From Knoellia subterranea KCTC 19937 (GTDB lineage: Bacteria; Actinomycetota; Actinomycetes; Actinomycetales; Dermatophilaceae): 64,000 nt of DNA. Where the stretch lies: assembly GCF_000768685.1 (NCBI RefSeq), contig NZ_AVPK01000002.1, positions 186,001 to 250,000 on the forward strand. The letters run 5' to 3'. A model generated the notes under the pieces. The model searched no databases. It saw nothing but the letters and a program-made list of their open reading frames with translations, and was not told the DNA's origin. Positions 26,478 to 35,275 of this stretch are shown here, one piece after another. Each line of letters begins with the position of its first letter. Positions within the stretch are counted from its first letter, which is position 1. Made by a program: the position numbers and the translations under genes.

Positions 26478-28423
26478 GACTCCGGGAACGTGTCGGGGAG
26501 CGGTTCGAGGAGGCCGGGGGCGCCGAGCCAGGCGTCGGGGATGGCGAAGGCGTCGACGAGGGTGCGAGCGTGAGGTGCGAGGTCCTTGCAGAGGACCCCC
26601 ACGCTGCGGATGACAGCCTTGGAACCAGTGGGGGTGAGGCGACCGTGCTCGAGGTACCAGCCGCGGTGGCGCTCGATAGTCGAGAGGGCGAAGAGATCGG
26701 TGACGTCGTCGAGGAGCTCCTGGACCGGACCCTCCTCGCAGGCCTCGACGGCGGCGCACATGCCCTCGAGGAGCACCCGCTCGATGTGGGCCTCGGCGGC
26801 CGTCAGCATGTGGTCCTGGGCGTTGTTGAAGACCCGGAACGCGTCGGCTGGTTCGGCCTTGGCGGCCTTAGAGAGACGCAGTGCGACGCCCTCGAGCAGG
26901 TGCCGTTCGCGGTCGAGGAAGAGCGAGAGCTGGCGTCCGCGGTTGCGCTCGGATTCATCGTCGTCGGTGCTCGGGGCGCGCGACCGGAGCTTGGCGAGGA
27001 GGCCCGCGGCAGGGGTCTTCTCGAGGATCGACGACGCCGTGAAGCGCGAGGCGAAGGCGATCATCGCGAGCGGCGAGTTGTCCTCGAAGGTCTCCTGGAA
27101 CTCCGTGAGCAGGCCCTTCGCGACGAGCTGCAGCAGGACCGTGTTGTCACCCTCGAACGTCGTGAAGACGTCGGTGTCCGCCTTGAGTGCGGTGAGCCGG
27201 TTCGCGGCCATGTAGCCGGCGCCGCCGCACGCCTCGCGGCACATCTGGATCGTGTCGGTGGCATGGCGCGTGCCGATCGCCTTGAGTCCGGCCGCGCGCG
27301 CCTCCAGTTCGCGCTGCCGCTCCTCTGGGGCGTTGCCCTCGAAGTCGGCGACCTCGTGCATCATCTCGACGAGGTCGTTCTGGGCGAGCAGGAGGGCATA
27401 GCTCTTGGCGATGGCCGGCAGAAGCTTGCGTTGGTGGGCGCGGTAGCTGAGGATCGTCAACTCCTCCTCGCCCCCGGGAGAGCTGAATTGCCTTCTGTGC
27501 AGGGCGTATCGGGTCGCCAGCGTCAGCGCGGACCGGGTCGCCGCCCCCGCGCCGCCGGCCACCGAGACGCGACCGCGGACGAGGGTTCCGAGCATCGTGA
27601 AGAAGCGGCGGGACGAATTGTCGATTGGCGAGGTGTAGGTGCCGTCGGCGGCGATGTCGCCGTAGCGATTGAGGAGGTTCCACCGGGGGACCCGGACGGA
27701 GTCGAACTCCAGGGTTCCGTTGTCGACACCGGGCAGCCCGCCCTTGGCGCCGCAGTCGCCGATCGTCACGCCGGGCATCGGCTGGCCGCCCTCGTCACGG
27801 ATGGGGACGAGGACGCAATGCACGCCGTGGCTCTCGCCATCGGCGGTGACGAGTTGGGCAAACACGGCCGCCATCCGTCCATCGCGCGCCGCGTTGCCGA
27901 TGTAGTTCTTCTGGGCGCCGGGCGTGGGGGAGTGGATGACGATCTCGTCGCTGGTGGGGTCGTGCGTCGCGGTCGTCTCGAGGTGTTGGACGTCGGAACC
28001 GTGCCCGGTCTCCGTCATCGCGAAGCAGCCCAGGAGCGTTCCGTCCAGCATGCCGGGCAGGTATGCCGTGTGGTGACGTCCCGTGCCCAGGTTGGCGACC
28101 GCTCCGCCGAAGAGTCCGAACTGCACCCCGGCCTTGACGAGGAGCGACAGATCCCCGTGGCCGAGCATCTCGAACGCGGTCACCGACGCCCCGAAGTTCC
28201 CGGTGCCACCCATGCCTCGAGTCAATCCGTCCGGGGCGAAGGGCTCCGAGGTGAGGGCGAGCAGCTGGCGCTTGGTGTACGCCCGGTGCTCCTCCATCGA
28301 CAGCGGCTTCGGCGGGGGCGCGTAGCGCAGCGGGTCGCCCTCGGTGCGCAGCCGCTGTCGCACCTCGCCCCAGCGACCATCGAGAATTCGGGTGAGGTCA
28401 GGGGCGAGGTCGGTCACGGTCAC
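26474..28423 (-). CDS. fadE5: FadE5-like acyl-CoA dehydrogenase/oxidase
   Basis: The 649-residue protein is a large acyl-CoA dehydrogenase/oxidase-type enzyme. It has FAMTETGHGSDVQHLETTAT for flavin and substrate binding, a central QKNYIGNAA, MCREACGGAGYMAANRL, and FEGDNTVLLQLVAK. In Mycobacterium tuberculosis FadE5 (Rv0244c) lies next to fadA2, fabG4 and htdX and dehydrogenates acyl-CoAs of broad length; the same neighbourhood is found here. GTG 28423 overlaps the stop of the TetR gene, so regulator and enzyme are coupled. Expected to act in fatty acid beta-oxidation. Confidence 0.88.
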   Translation of the reverse strand: MTVTDLAPDLTRILDGRWGEVRQRLRTEGDPLRYAPPPKPLSMEEHRAYTKRQLLALTSEPFAPDGLTRGMGGTGNFGASVTAFEMLGHGDLSLLVKAGVQFGLFGGAVANLGTGRHHTAYLPGMLDGTLLGCFAMTETGHGSDVQHLETTATHDPTSDEIVIHSPTPGAQKNYIGNAARDGRMAAVFAQLVTADGESHGVHCVLVPIRDEGGQPMPGVTIGDCGAKGGLPGVDNGTLEFDSVRVPRWNLLNRYGDIAADGTYTSPIDNSSRRFFTMLGTLVRGRVSVAGGAGAATRSALTLATRYALHRRQFSSPGGEEELTILSYRAHQRKLLPAIAKSYALLLAQNDLVEMMHEVADFEGNAPEERQRELEARAAGLKAIGTRHATDTIQMCREACGGAGYMAANRLTALKADTDVFTTFEGDNTVLLQLVAKGLLTEFQETFEDNSPLAMIAFASRFTASSILEKTPAAGLLAKLRSRAPSTDDDESERNRGRQLSLFLDRERHLLEGVALRLSKAAKAEPADAFRVFNNAQDHMLTAAEAHIERVLLEGMCAAVEACEEGPVQELLDDVTDLFALSTIERHRGWYLEHGRLTPTGSKAVIRSVGVLCKDLAPHARTLVDAFAIPDAWLGAPGLLEPLPDTFPES

Positions 28424-29160
28424 TCCTTGTCGGGTGTGGCGTCCGCTGTCGGCCAGGCCGACGACAGGCCGCCCCAGATGAGTTCGGTGAGGTGCTCCTT
28501 GAGGGTCTCACGCGGCGTGCCCGAGGCGGCCGCTCCCGCGCGGAGCCATTCGTCCCCGGCGGCGCGGACCATGCCGACGACCGCGTGCCCCCACGTGGCA
28601 GCGGGAGCGGTGTCACGGCCACGAGCCTCCAAGGCCACTGCGATGACCGTCCCGATGCGGACGGCCACGACCTGGCTCACCGAGGACGCGAGGTCGAGCG
28701 TCTCGGTGCGCTCGGACGGAGGCACGAGCGGCGCGGCGACGATGAACCGATAGACCTCGGGGTCGTCCTCGACGAGCGAGAGGTAGGCGTCGACTGCCGC
28801 GGCGAGGAGGACACGAGGGTGTGCGGACGTCTCGCTCTGCCCACCCGTGAACGCGACGAAGTCGCCTCCGACGGCCTTGGTGATGTTGCGCAGGATGATC
28901 TGGTTGACCCGCTCCGCCACGGCCGAGTAGAGCCCGGCGCGGTCGGTGAAGTGCCGGTAGAAGACCGTCTTCGACGTGCCCGCGCCCGAGGCGATGCCGT
29001 CGATGCCCACGCCGGCGCCCTGGTCACGGATGGCGCGCAGGGTTGCCTCGACGAGCTCCTTGCGCCGCTGCGCCCGGTGCTCGGCCCATCGGCTGCTCCG
29101 CCCGTCGACGACGGTGTCCTCGTCGTTCGGGGTGCTCGGCGTGCTCGTGGTGCTGGTCAC
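28420..29160 (-). CDS. TetR-family regulator of the fatty acid cluster
   Basis: The 246-residue protein has a TetR DNA-binding domain near residues 30-85, with GIDGIASGAGTSKTVFYRHF in the helix-turn-helix, and a ligand domain behind it. GTG 29160 was chosen over the longer frame because the extra residues would cover the promoter region. It is the first gene of a TetR-fadE5-methyltransferase operon and faces fadA2-fabG4-htdX. The palindrome in between is its likely operator, with an acyl-CoA as probable ligand. Both statements are inference from layout. Confidence 0.87.
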   Translation of the reverse strand: MTSTTSTPSTPNDEDTVVDGRSSRWAEHRAQRRKELVEATLRAIRDQGAGVGIDGIASGAGTSKTVFYRHFTDRAGLYSAVAERVNQIILRNITKAVGGDFVAFTGGQSETSAHPRVLLAAAVDAYLSLVEDDPEVYRFIVAAPLVPPSERTETLDLASSVSQVVAVRIGTVIAVALEARGRDTAPAATWGHAVVGMVRAAGDEWLRAGAAASGTPRETLKEHLTELIWGGLSSAWPTADATPDKE

Positions 29161-29171
29161 AAGGTCGGACC

Positions 29172-29199
29172 GTAGCAGGTGAAGACAGGTACCTGCTAC
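29172..29199. promoter_or_regulatory. Palindromic operator in the TetR-fadA2 divergent region
   Basis: GTAGCAGGT (29172-29180) and ACCTGCTAC (29191-29199) form a perfect 9-base inverted repeat with a 10-base spacer. Inside it CAGGTACCTG (29187-29196) is a second palindrome. It is the only strong dyad in the 103-base divergent region and fits TetR control of both operons. Confidence 0.65.
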
Positions 29200-29263
29200 C
29201 GTCAGTACCGGATATGTGTCGCGTCCCACGCGATCCCTTCACCACCGACCACAGGAGCTTCCG

Positions 29264-30553
29264 GTGACCACTGCAAGTCCCCGCCGCGCCGCCATCCTCG
29301 GCGGCAACCGCATCCCCTTCGCCCGGCAGTTCGGCCCGTACGCGAAGGCCTCGAACCAGGACATGTTCACGGCGGCCCTGGAAGGCCTCGTCGCCCGCTA
29401 CGGCCTGGCCGGCGAGCGCCTCGGAGAGGTCGTCGGCGGTGCTGTCATCAAGCACAGCCGCGACTTCAACCTCACCCGCGAGGCCGTCCTCGGCTCGAGC
29501 CTTGCGCCCGAGACCACGGCGTTCGACGTCCAGCAGGCCTGTGGCACGGGCCTCGAGAACGCGATCCTCGTCTCCAACAAGATCAAGCTCGGCCAGATCG
29601 AGTCCGGAATCGCCGGTGGCGTCGACACCGCGTCCGACGCCCCGATCATGGTGACCGAGAAGCTGCGTCAGAAGCTGCTCAAGATCAACCGAGCCAAGTC
29701 GACGGTCGACATGGCCAAGGTCGCGCTGGAGATCCGTCCCGGCGACTTCGGCGTCGAGACGCCGGCCAACACCGAGCCGCGCACCGGCCTGTCCATGGGT
29801 GAGCACATGGCGATCACGGCCAAGAAGTGGGGCATCACCCGCGAGGCCCAGGACGAGCTGGCGGCGCTGAGCCACCAGAACCTCGCCGCGGCCTACGACC
29901 GCGGCTTCTTCGACGACCTCATGACGTCCTACCTCGGACTCGCCAAGGACCAGAACCTGCGTCCCGACTCGACCGTCGAGAAGCTTGCCAAGCTCAAGCC
30001 GGTCTTCGGCAAGGGCGAGGGCGCGACGATGACGGCCGGCAACTCGACCCCGCTGACCGACGGCGCGTCCGCCGTCCTCCTCGGCAGTGAGGAGTGGGCC
30101 GCCGCCCACAACATCCCCGTCCAGGCGTACTTCGTCGACGGTGAGGTTGCCGCTGTGGACTACGTCCACGGTGACGAGGGCCTGCTCATGGCTCCCGCGT
30201 ATGCCGTGCCGCGCCTTCTCGCGCGTCAGGGCCTCTCGCTGCAGGACTTCGACTACTACGAGATCCACGAGGCCTTCGCCTCCACGGTCCTGTCGACGAT
30301 GAAGGCGTGGGAGGACGAGGAGTTCTGCACCCAGCGTCTCGGCCTCGAGAAGCCCCTCGGTTCGATCGACCGCTCCAAGCTCAACGTCAACGGCTCGTCG
30401 CTCGCGGCCGGCCACCCGTTCGCGGCCACCGGCGGCCGCATCGTCGCCTCCCTCGCCAAGATGCTGCACGAGAAGGGCCCGGGCAGCCGCGGCCTCATCT
30501 CGATCTGCGCCGCTGGTGGCCAGGGCGTCGTCGCGATCCTCGAAGGAGCCTGA
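29264..30553 (+). CDS. fadA2: Acetyl-CoA C-acyltransferase (FadA2/FadI thiolase)
   Basis: The 429-residue thiolase carries the nucleophile Cys93 in QQACGTG, EIHEAFA, the catalytic His in AAGHPFAATGG, and the second Cys in SICAAGGQG. All catalytic residues are present. It releases acetyl-CoA in beta-oxidation. GTG 29264 has a Shine-Dalgarno AGGAG. It opens the fadA2-fabG4-htdX operon, whose gene order matches M. tuberculosis Rv0243-Rv0241c. Confidence 0.93.
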   Translation: MTTASPRRAAILGGNRIPFARQFGPYAKASNQDMFTAALEGLVARYGLAGERLGEVVGGAVIKHSRDFNLTREAVLGSSLAPETTAFDVQQACGTGLENAILVSNKIKLGQIESGIAGGVDTASDAPIMVTEKLRQKLLKINRAKSTVDMAKVALEIRPGDFGVETPANTEPRTGLSMGEHMAITAKKWGITREAQDELAALSHQNLAAAYDRGFFDDLMTSYLGLAKDQNLRPDSTVEKLAKLKPVFGKGEGATMTAGNSTPLTDGASAVLLGSEEWAAAHNIPVQAYFVDGEVAAVDYVHGDEGLLMAPAYAVPRLLARQGLSLQDFDYYEIHEAFASTVLSTMKAWEDEEFCTQRLGLEKPLGSIDRSKLNVNGSSLAAGHPFAATGGRIVASLAKMLHEKGPGSRGLISICAAGGQGVVAILEGA

Positions 30554-30556
30554 TCC

Positions 30557-31894
30557 ATGGCGTTCAACTACGGACAGTTCGTCAGTGGCGGCGTCGGCAA
30601 GCAGCTCGCCACGACTCTCGGCCTGCCGCGTCCCACGAAGCTGCGCCGCCACAAGCTGGGCGCGTCGCTGGTCCCGGGTGAGGTCCTCGTCGCGGGCCAC
30701 GGTGACGCTCCCGTCGCCGAGCGCGTCCGGCACCTCCTCTCCGAGGCGGGCGTCAAGGTCGCGACCTCGCCGTCGACCTCGGTCGCCGGTGTCGTGCTCG
30801 ACCTCACGGCGATCGAGACCCCGGCCGACCTCGAGACGCTGCGCGGCGTCGTCGGCCCGGCCCTGAAGACGCTCGCCCCGACCGGGCGCGTCATCGTCAT
30901 CGGTCGCCCGCCCGAGTCGGCCACCTCGGTGGCACAGGCTGCCGCTCGCCGCGCCGTCGAGGGCATCGTGCGTTCGATCGGCAAGGAGATGCGTGGCGGC
31001 GGCACCGCCAACACGGTTCTCGTCGCCGAGGGCGCCGACGCAGGTGTCGACGCGACGGTGCGCTTCCTCCTTTCGGGTCGGTCGGCCTATGTCTCGGCCC
31101 AGGTCTTCCACGTCGCCAAGCCGGTCGCCGACATCGCTGCCCCCGCCGACTGGGACCTGCCGCTCGCCGGCAAGGTCGCCGTCGTCACGGGTGCCGTCCG
31201 CGGCATTGGTGCGGCGATCGCCGACACCCTGGCCCGCGACGGCGCGACGATCATCGCCGTCGACGTCCCGCAGGCCGGCGGCCCGCTCGCCGAGGTGGCC
31301 AACCGCCTCGGTGGCACGGCGCTCCAGCTCGACGTCACCGCGGAGGACGCCGGCGCCAAGATCGTCGAGCACGCGAAGGCCCGTCACGGCGGCTTCGACA
31401 TCGTCGTGCACAACGCCGGCATCACCCGCGACAAGCTGCTCGCCAACACTGAGGCCGACCGGTGGGACTCCGTCCTCCAGGTCAATCTCCTGTCGATCCT
31501 GCGGATGAACGAGGCGCTCATCCCCGCGATCAACGACGGCGGGCACATCGTCAACGTCTCCTCGATCGCCGGCATCGCGGGCAACCGTGGCCAGACGAAC
31601 TACGCTGCGTCCAAGGCTGGTGTCATCGGCATGACTCAGTCACTCGCGGCGGACAAGACGGTCGTCAAGAAGGGCATCACCGTCAACGCGGTTGCGCCCG
31701 GCTTCATCGAGACCGAGATGACCGCCAAGGTGCCGTTCGCGACGCGTGAGGTCGGCCGTCTCATGAACTCCCTGTCCCAGGGCGGCCAGCCTGTCGACGT
31801 CGCCGAGACCATCGGCTTCTTCGCCTGGGACGCGAACCGTGGCGTCACGGGCAACGTCGTGCGCGTCTGCGGCCAGATGCTCATGGGGGCCTGA
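30557..31894 (+). CDS. fabG4: High-molecular-weight 3-oxoacyl-ACP/CoA reductase FabG4
   Basis: The 445-residue protein has a degenerate N-terminal Rossmann-like domain (about residues 1-205) followed by a complete short-chain dehydrogenase domain with VTGAVRGIGAAIA, HNAGITRDK, and the Ser-Tyr-Lys triad in NVSSIAG and NYAASKAG. The two-domain layout and length fit mycobacterial FabG4, an NADH-dependent ketoacyl-CoA reductase. It starts three bases after fadA2 and overlaps htdX (TGATG). Confidence 0.93.
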   Translation: MAFNYGQFVSGGVGKQLATTLGLPRPTKLRRHKLGASLVPGEVLVAGHGDAPVAERVRHLLSEAGVKVATSPSTSVAGVVLDLTAIETPADLETLRGVVGPALKTLAPTGRVIVIGRPPESATSVAQAAARRAVEGIVRSIGKEMRGGGTANTVLVAEGADAGVDATVRFLLSGRSAYVSAQVFHVAKPVADIAAPADWDLPLAGKVAVVTGAVRGIGAAIADTLARDGATIIAVDVPQAGGPLAEVANRLGGTALQLDVTAEDAGAKIVEHAKARHGGFDIVVHNAGITRDKLLANTEADRWDSVLQVNLLSILRMNEALIPAINDGGHIVNVSSIAGIAGNRGQTNYAASKAGVIGMTQSLAADKTVVKKGITVNAVAPGFIETEMTAKVPFATREVGRLMNSLSQGGQPVDVAETIGFFAWDANRGVTGNVVRVCGQMLMGA

Positions 31895-32751
31895 TGTCGC
31901 AGCAGGAGACCTTCAGCCAGGCACCGTCTCTGGCCAAGGTGTTCGTGCGGGCTGCGGTCGCGGGCAAGAAGTCCGGGACCTCGCTCCCCGCGAGCGAGCT
32001 GGTCCTCACGGGGCACAAGGTCGACCGCGACCACCTCATGAGCTATCAGCGGCTGTGCGGATTCGGCGTCGATGACGTTCTGCCGCACACCTATCCGCAC
32101 ATCCTGGGCTTCCCGCTGCAGGCCGAGCTCATGGCGCGCTCGTCGTTCCCGCTGCCCCTCGCCGGGCTCGTGCACGTCGAGAACACCATCACCGTTCGAC
32201 GTCTGCTCACCGCCGACGACGTCCTCGACGTGGCGATCCACGCCGAGGGCCTGCGTGACCACGCCAAGGGCCGCCAGGTCGACCTCGTCACCGAGGTCAC
32301 GGTCGAGGGCGAGTCAGTGTGGAGCGGCCGCTCGACCTATCTCGCGCGCGGCAAGGGCAACCCCGACGCCGAGCGCGGGGCTGAGCCGCCGGCGGTGCCG
32401 CAGGGCATCGCCGCCGCGCAGTGGTCATTGCCGGGCGATCTCGGTCGTCAGTACGCCGCGATCTCGGGTGACGTCAACCCGATCCACATGCACCCGCTCA
32501 CGGCCAAGGCGATGGGCTTCCCCAAGGCGATCGCCCACGGCATGTGGACGTACGCGCGTGTCCTCGGAGCGCTCGGCCGCCACGTCAACGGGCCGAGCAC
32601 GTCGAACGTGTGGTTCAAGAAGCCGGTGCTCCTGCCGAGCAAGGTCGACTTCGTCGTGGATCGCAACCAGGCGCTGGTCATCGCGGGGCTGCGCTCCACG
32701 CGCAAGCCCGAGGTCGAGCACCTCGCCCTCACCCTCGAGACGGCTCGCTGA
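31894..32751 (+). CDS. htdX: HtdX-like MaoC-type (R)-enoyl hydratase/dehydratase
   Basis: The 285-residue double hot-dog protein has the hydratase 2 motif DVNPIHMHPLTAKAMGF followed by AIAHGMW in the C-terminal half. It hydrates or dehydrates (R)-3-hydroxyacyl thioesters. It is the last gene of the operon and is followed by a very long hairpin. Function follows from family and from conserved position beside fabG4. Confidence 0.9.
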   Translation: MSQQETFSQAPSLAKVFVRAAVAGKKSGTSLPASELVLTGHKVDRDHLMSYQRLCGFGVDDVLPHTYPHILGFPLQAELMARSSFPLPLAGLVHVENTITVRRLLTADDVLDVAIHAEGLRDHAKGRQVDLVTEVTVEGESVWSGRSTYLARGKGNPDAERGAEPPAVPQGIAAAQWSLPGDLGRQYAAISGDVNPIHMHPLTAKAMGFPKAIAHGMWTYARVLGALGRHVNGPSTSNVWFKKPVLLPSKVDFVVDRNQALVIAGLRSTRKPEVEHLALTLETAR

Positions 32752-32767
32752 CCCGAGCCCACCCCGT

Positions 32768-32824
32768 CGAGAGGAGAAGGATCTCCGCCTGACATCAGGT
32801 CAGGCTGAGATCCTTCTCCTCTCG
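32768..32824 (+). terminator. Very long hairpin terminator (26-bp stem)
   Basis: An 18-base and a 7-base complementary run, separated by one mismatch, form a 26-bp stem (32768-32793 with 32799-32824) around a 5-base loop, 16 bases after the htdX stop. The T-rich TCTGTCT follows. Confidence 0.9.
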
Positions 32825-32843
32825 TCTGTCTAGGGTGGCTGGT

Positions 32844-33344
32844 GTGAGGCGCGTTCAGGCTGTCGGTGCCTTCGTCGCTGGCGCCCTGCTGGCGAGCGGA
32901 GGTGCGCTGTTCTGGGTTGGGCAGCGGGAGCGCGTCGCCGACAACGCGACCTGGCAGCAACCCGTCGTCACGATCGACGACAAGCAGGCCGTCGCGGTCG
33001 CTCAACAGTGGGACGCGCCGTTCGAGATCCGCTATGCCGCGGCGGACCCCGACATCGACGTCGTTCGAGGAGTGACGGGGTGGGACACCGGGACGGGTTC
33101 GACGGTCGGTGGCAAGGCCTTTCCGCCCACCCTCGACGGTGACCGCATCACCCACTGCGCCATTCTCGTCAACCACGAGCACGTCACCGACGCGGTCCTG
33201 GCCCACGAGATCGGCCACTGCCTCGGCCTGCACCACAGCACCGACCCGGCCCGCCTCATGTACGAGGTGACCGGCTCTCCTCGCAGCGCGATCGGCGTCA
33301 CCGACGCCGACCGCACTGCCCTGCGTCGCCTCTACAGCGACTGA
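32844..33344 (+). CDS. Membrane-anchored matrixin-like zinc metalloprotease
   Basis: The protein has an N-terminal hydrophobic helix (about residues 5-25), then a small protease domain with the zinc motif HEIGHCLGLHH and a downstream LMY Met-turn, as in matrixins. The catalytic domain would face the outside. Two GTG starts are possible, 32835 and 32844. I prefer 32844 because TAGGGT (32831-32836) lies 13 bases before it, as with other leaderless genes in the window; that gives 166 residues. The substrate is unknown. It is convergent with the S9 peptidase gene. Confidence 0.82.
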   Translation: MRRVQAVGAFVAGALLASGGALFWVGQRERVADNATWQQPVVTIDDKQAVAVAQQWDAPFEIRYAAADPDIDVVRGVTGWDTGTGSTVGGKAFPPTLDGDRITHCAILVNHEHVTDAVLAHEIGHCLGLHHSTDPARLMYEVTGSPRSAIGVTDADRTALRRLYSD

Positions 33345-33372
33345 CCCACAAGGGCCCTGAGGTCGGTCGGAC

Positions 33373-35256
33373 TCAGGCGGGGGTGAAGCCGAGGACCCGT
33401 CCGTAGAACGCGAGTTCGCGTGTCAGTGAGTCCTCGATCGCCGACGCCGCGCGGAACCCATGCCCCTCGTCCGGATAGATGACGAGGTCGACGTCCTGTC
33501 CAGCGGCCCGCATGCCCGCAGCCATCGCCTCGGCCTGGTTCGGGAGGACGACCTTGTCCTCCCCGCCCTGAAGCAGCAGCACCGCTGCGTGCACCGAGTC
33601 GAGGTGATGGATGGGGGAGCGCTCGACATAGACGTCCTTGGCATCGGGGTACGGCCCCACGACCTGGTCGAGGTAGCGCGACTCGAACTTGTGCGTGTCC
33701 GTCGCGAGCCCTTCGAGGTCGGCCACCCCGAAGTAGCTCGTCCCCGCCGCGAAGGCGTCGCTCGTTGTGAGAGCCCGCAGGACGGCATACCCACCGGCAC
33801 TGCCACCGCGGATGGCGAGCCGCACGCCGTCGACGAGTCCAGCGGCAGCCAGCGACCGGGCGCCCGTGATGATGTCGTCGTTGTCGACGACGCCCCACTG
33901 GCCGCGCAGACGGTTGCGGTATTCGCGCCCGTACCCGGTGCTTCCCGAGTAGTTGACGTCGAGCACCGCGAAGCCGCGCGTCGTCCAGAATGCCCGGGCG
34001 AGTTGGAGCCCGGCCTCGGTCCGTGAGGTCGGGCCTCCGTGGACGAAGATCAGCAGCGGCGGCAGCTCACCCTCGGGCCCGGACGCGTCGGGGTTGGTCG
34101 GCGGGAGGAAGACTCCGTGTGCCGGCAGCCCCGCGCTGTTGGTCCAGGTCCACGGCTGCGCCGTGCTCGCGTATGCCGGGTCGAGACCCTCGTCGCTGCT
34201 GCGCCGAATCGTCGTGAGCGTTCCGCCGGCCGGGCCGCGCACGATCACGGGCAGCTCGTCGAGGGTGCCCATGCGAACGACGATGTCACCGTCGGCGGCC
34301 TGGAGCTGGTCGAACTGGACGCCAGCGAGGTCGAGCTGGGTGATCGCGCCCGATCCGGCGTCGAGCACGCCGAGGTGCCCGACCTCGTCGGCCCACCAGT
34401 GAACCAGCAGGCGTGAGTCGTCGACGAAGGCGAAGTCAGACATGCCCAGACCCCACTGCGGCATCATCAGGTCGGCCTCGACGGAGTGCACCGACACGAC
34501 GCCAGAACCGTTGTCCCGCTTGAGGTTCCACCATCCCGACTCGTCGGAGGAGAACCACAGGGACCCGTCGGGGGCGAAGCGAGGCTGACCCACGGAGACC
34601 TCGTCATGGCCAGCGACGACGGTCCACTCGAGCGGACCCTCGTTCGTCAGGGCAGCGCGGCGCAGGGTCGTCGTGTCCCACGGCATGTTGGGGTGGTCCC
34701 ACGTCACGACGGCCACCTGCGACCCGTCGTCGCTCAGGGCGGGACGCGACACGAAGTCGGTGCCCTCCCACAGGACCCGACCACCGTCGGCGTTGTCACC
34801 GTCGAGCCGGAGCTGGACGAGCGTGTTGACCGGCTCGCCACCAGCAGAGTGGTCCTCACGCACGGCCAGCGCGAAGCCGTCGCCGAGGACGAGACCGCCG
34901 TAGCGGAACCCACCTTCCGGCGTGATCGCCCGCAGCCCACCGTCGGACTCGACGACGTCGACGCGCAGGTCCGGCACCGTCGTGACGACGACGACACCGT
35001 CGCGGACGGCATACGGTCCACCGCCGTACTCGTGAACCCGGGAACGGACGTTGACCCCGGCGCCGACCACGTCCTCGACCTCACCGGTCGCTCCGCTGTG
35101 CCGGACGAGGACCTCGCGTCCGTTCTCCCAGGGTCGTCCCTCGATCCAGTAGGTGTCGGGACCGTCCACCCGAACCTCATCGAGACGCCGGGTCGCGGCG
35201 GTGAGGTCGGACGCGGACAGGGGAGAGGGCCAGGAGCCGAAGGGGAGCGTGGACAT
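33373..35256 (-). CDS. S9-family (prolyl oligopeptidase) serine peptidase
   Basis: The 627-residue protein has an N-terminal beta-propeller (about residues 1-365) and a C-terminal alpha/beta hydrolase peptidase domain. Catalytic Ser lies in IRGGSAGGYA, Asp in GGEDKVV and His in YPDEGHGF; FVHGGPTSRT forms the oxyanion region. It resembles dipeptidyl/acylaminoacyl peptidases and lacks a signal peptide, so it is probably cytoplasmic. ATG 35256 was chosen because the earlier in-frame start would overlap the neighbouring gene. Confidence 0.92.
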   Translation of the reverse strand: MSTLPFGSWPSPLSASDLTAATRRLDEVRVDGPDTYWIEGRPWENGREVLVRHSGATGEVEDVVGAGVNVRSRVHEYGGGPYAVRDGVVVVTTVPDLRVDVVESDGGLRAITPEGGFRYGGLVLGDGFALAVREDHSAGGEPVNTLVQLRLDGDNADGGRVLWEGTDFVSRPALSDDGSQVAVVTWDHPNMPWDTTTLRRAALTNEGPLEWTVVAGHDEVSVGQPRFAPDGSLWFSSDESGWWNLKRDNGSGVVSVHSVEADLMMPQWGLGMSDFAFVDDSRLLVHWWADEVGHLGVLDAGSGAITQLDLAGVQFDQLQAADGDIVVRMGTLDELPVIVRGPAGGTLTTIRRSSDEGLDPAYASTAQPWTWTNSAGLPAHGVFLPPTNPDASGPEGELPPLLIFVHGGPTSRTEAGLQLARAFWTTRGFAVLDVNYSGSTGYGREYRNRLRGQWGVVDNDDIITGARSLAAAGLVDGVRLAIRGGSAGGYAVLRALTTSDAFAAGTSYFGVADLEGLATDTHKFESRYLDQVVGPYPDAKDVYVERSPIHHLDSVHAAVLLLQGGEDKVVLPNQAEAMAAGMRAAGQDVDLVIYPDEGHGFRAASAIEDSLTRELAFYGRVLGFTPA

Positions 35257-35275
35257 GCCGGCCAACCTACGTCGC

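Noticed and set aside
29024-31546. 840-codon open frame antisense to fadA2 and fabG4
   Set aside because: It spans two certain genes and the intergenic operator, and the translation shows only low-complexity Gly/Val/Asp/Leu runs.
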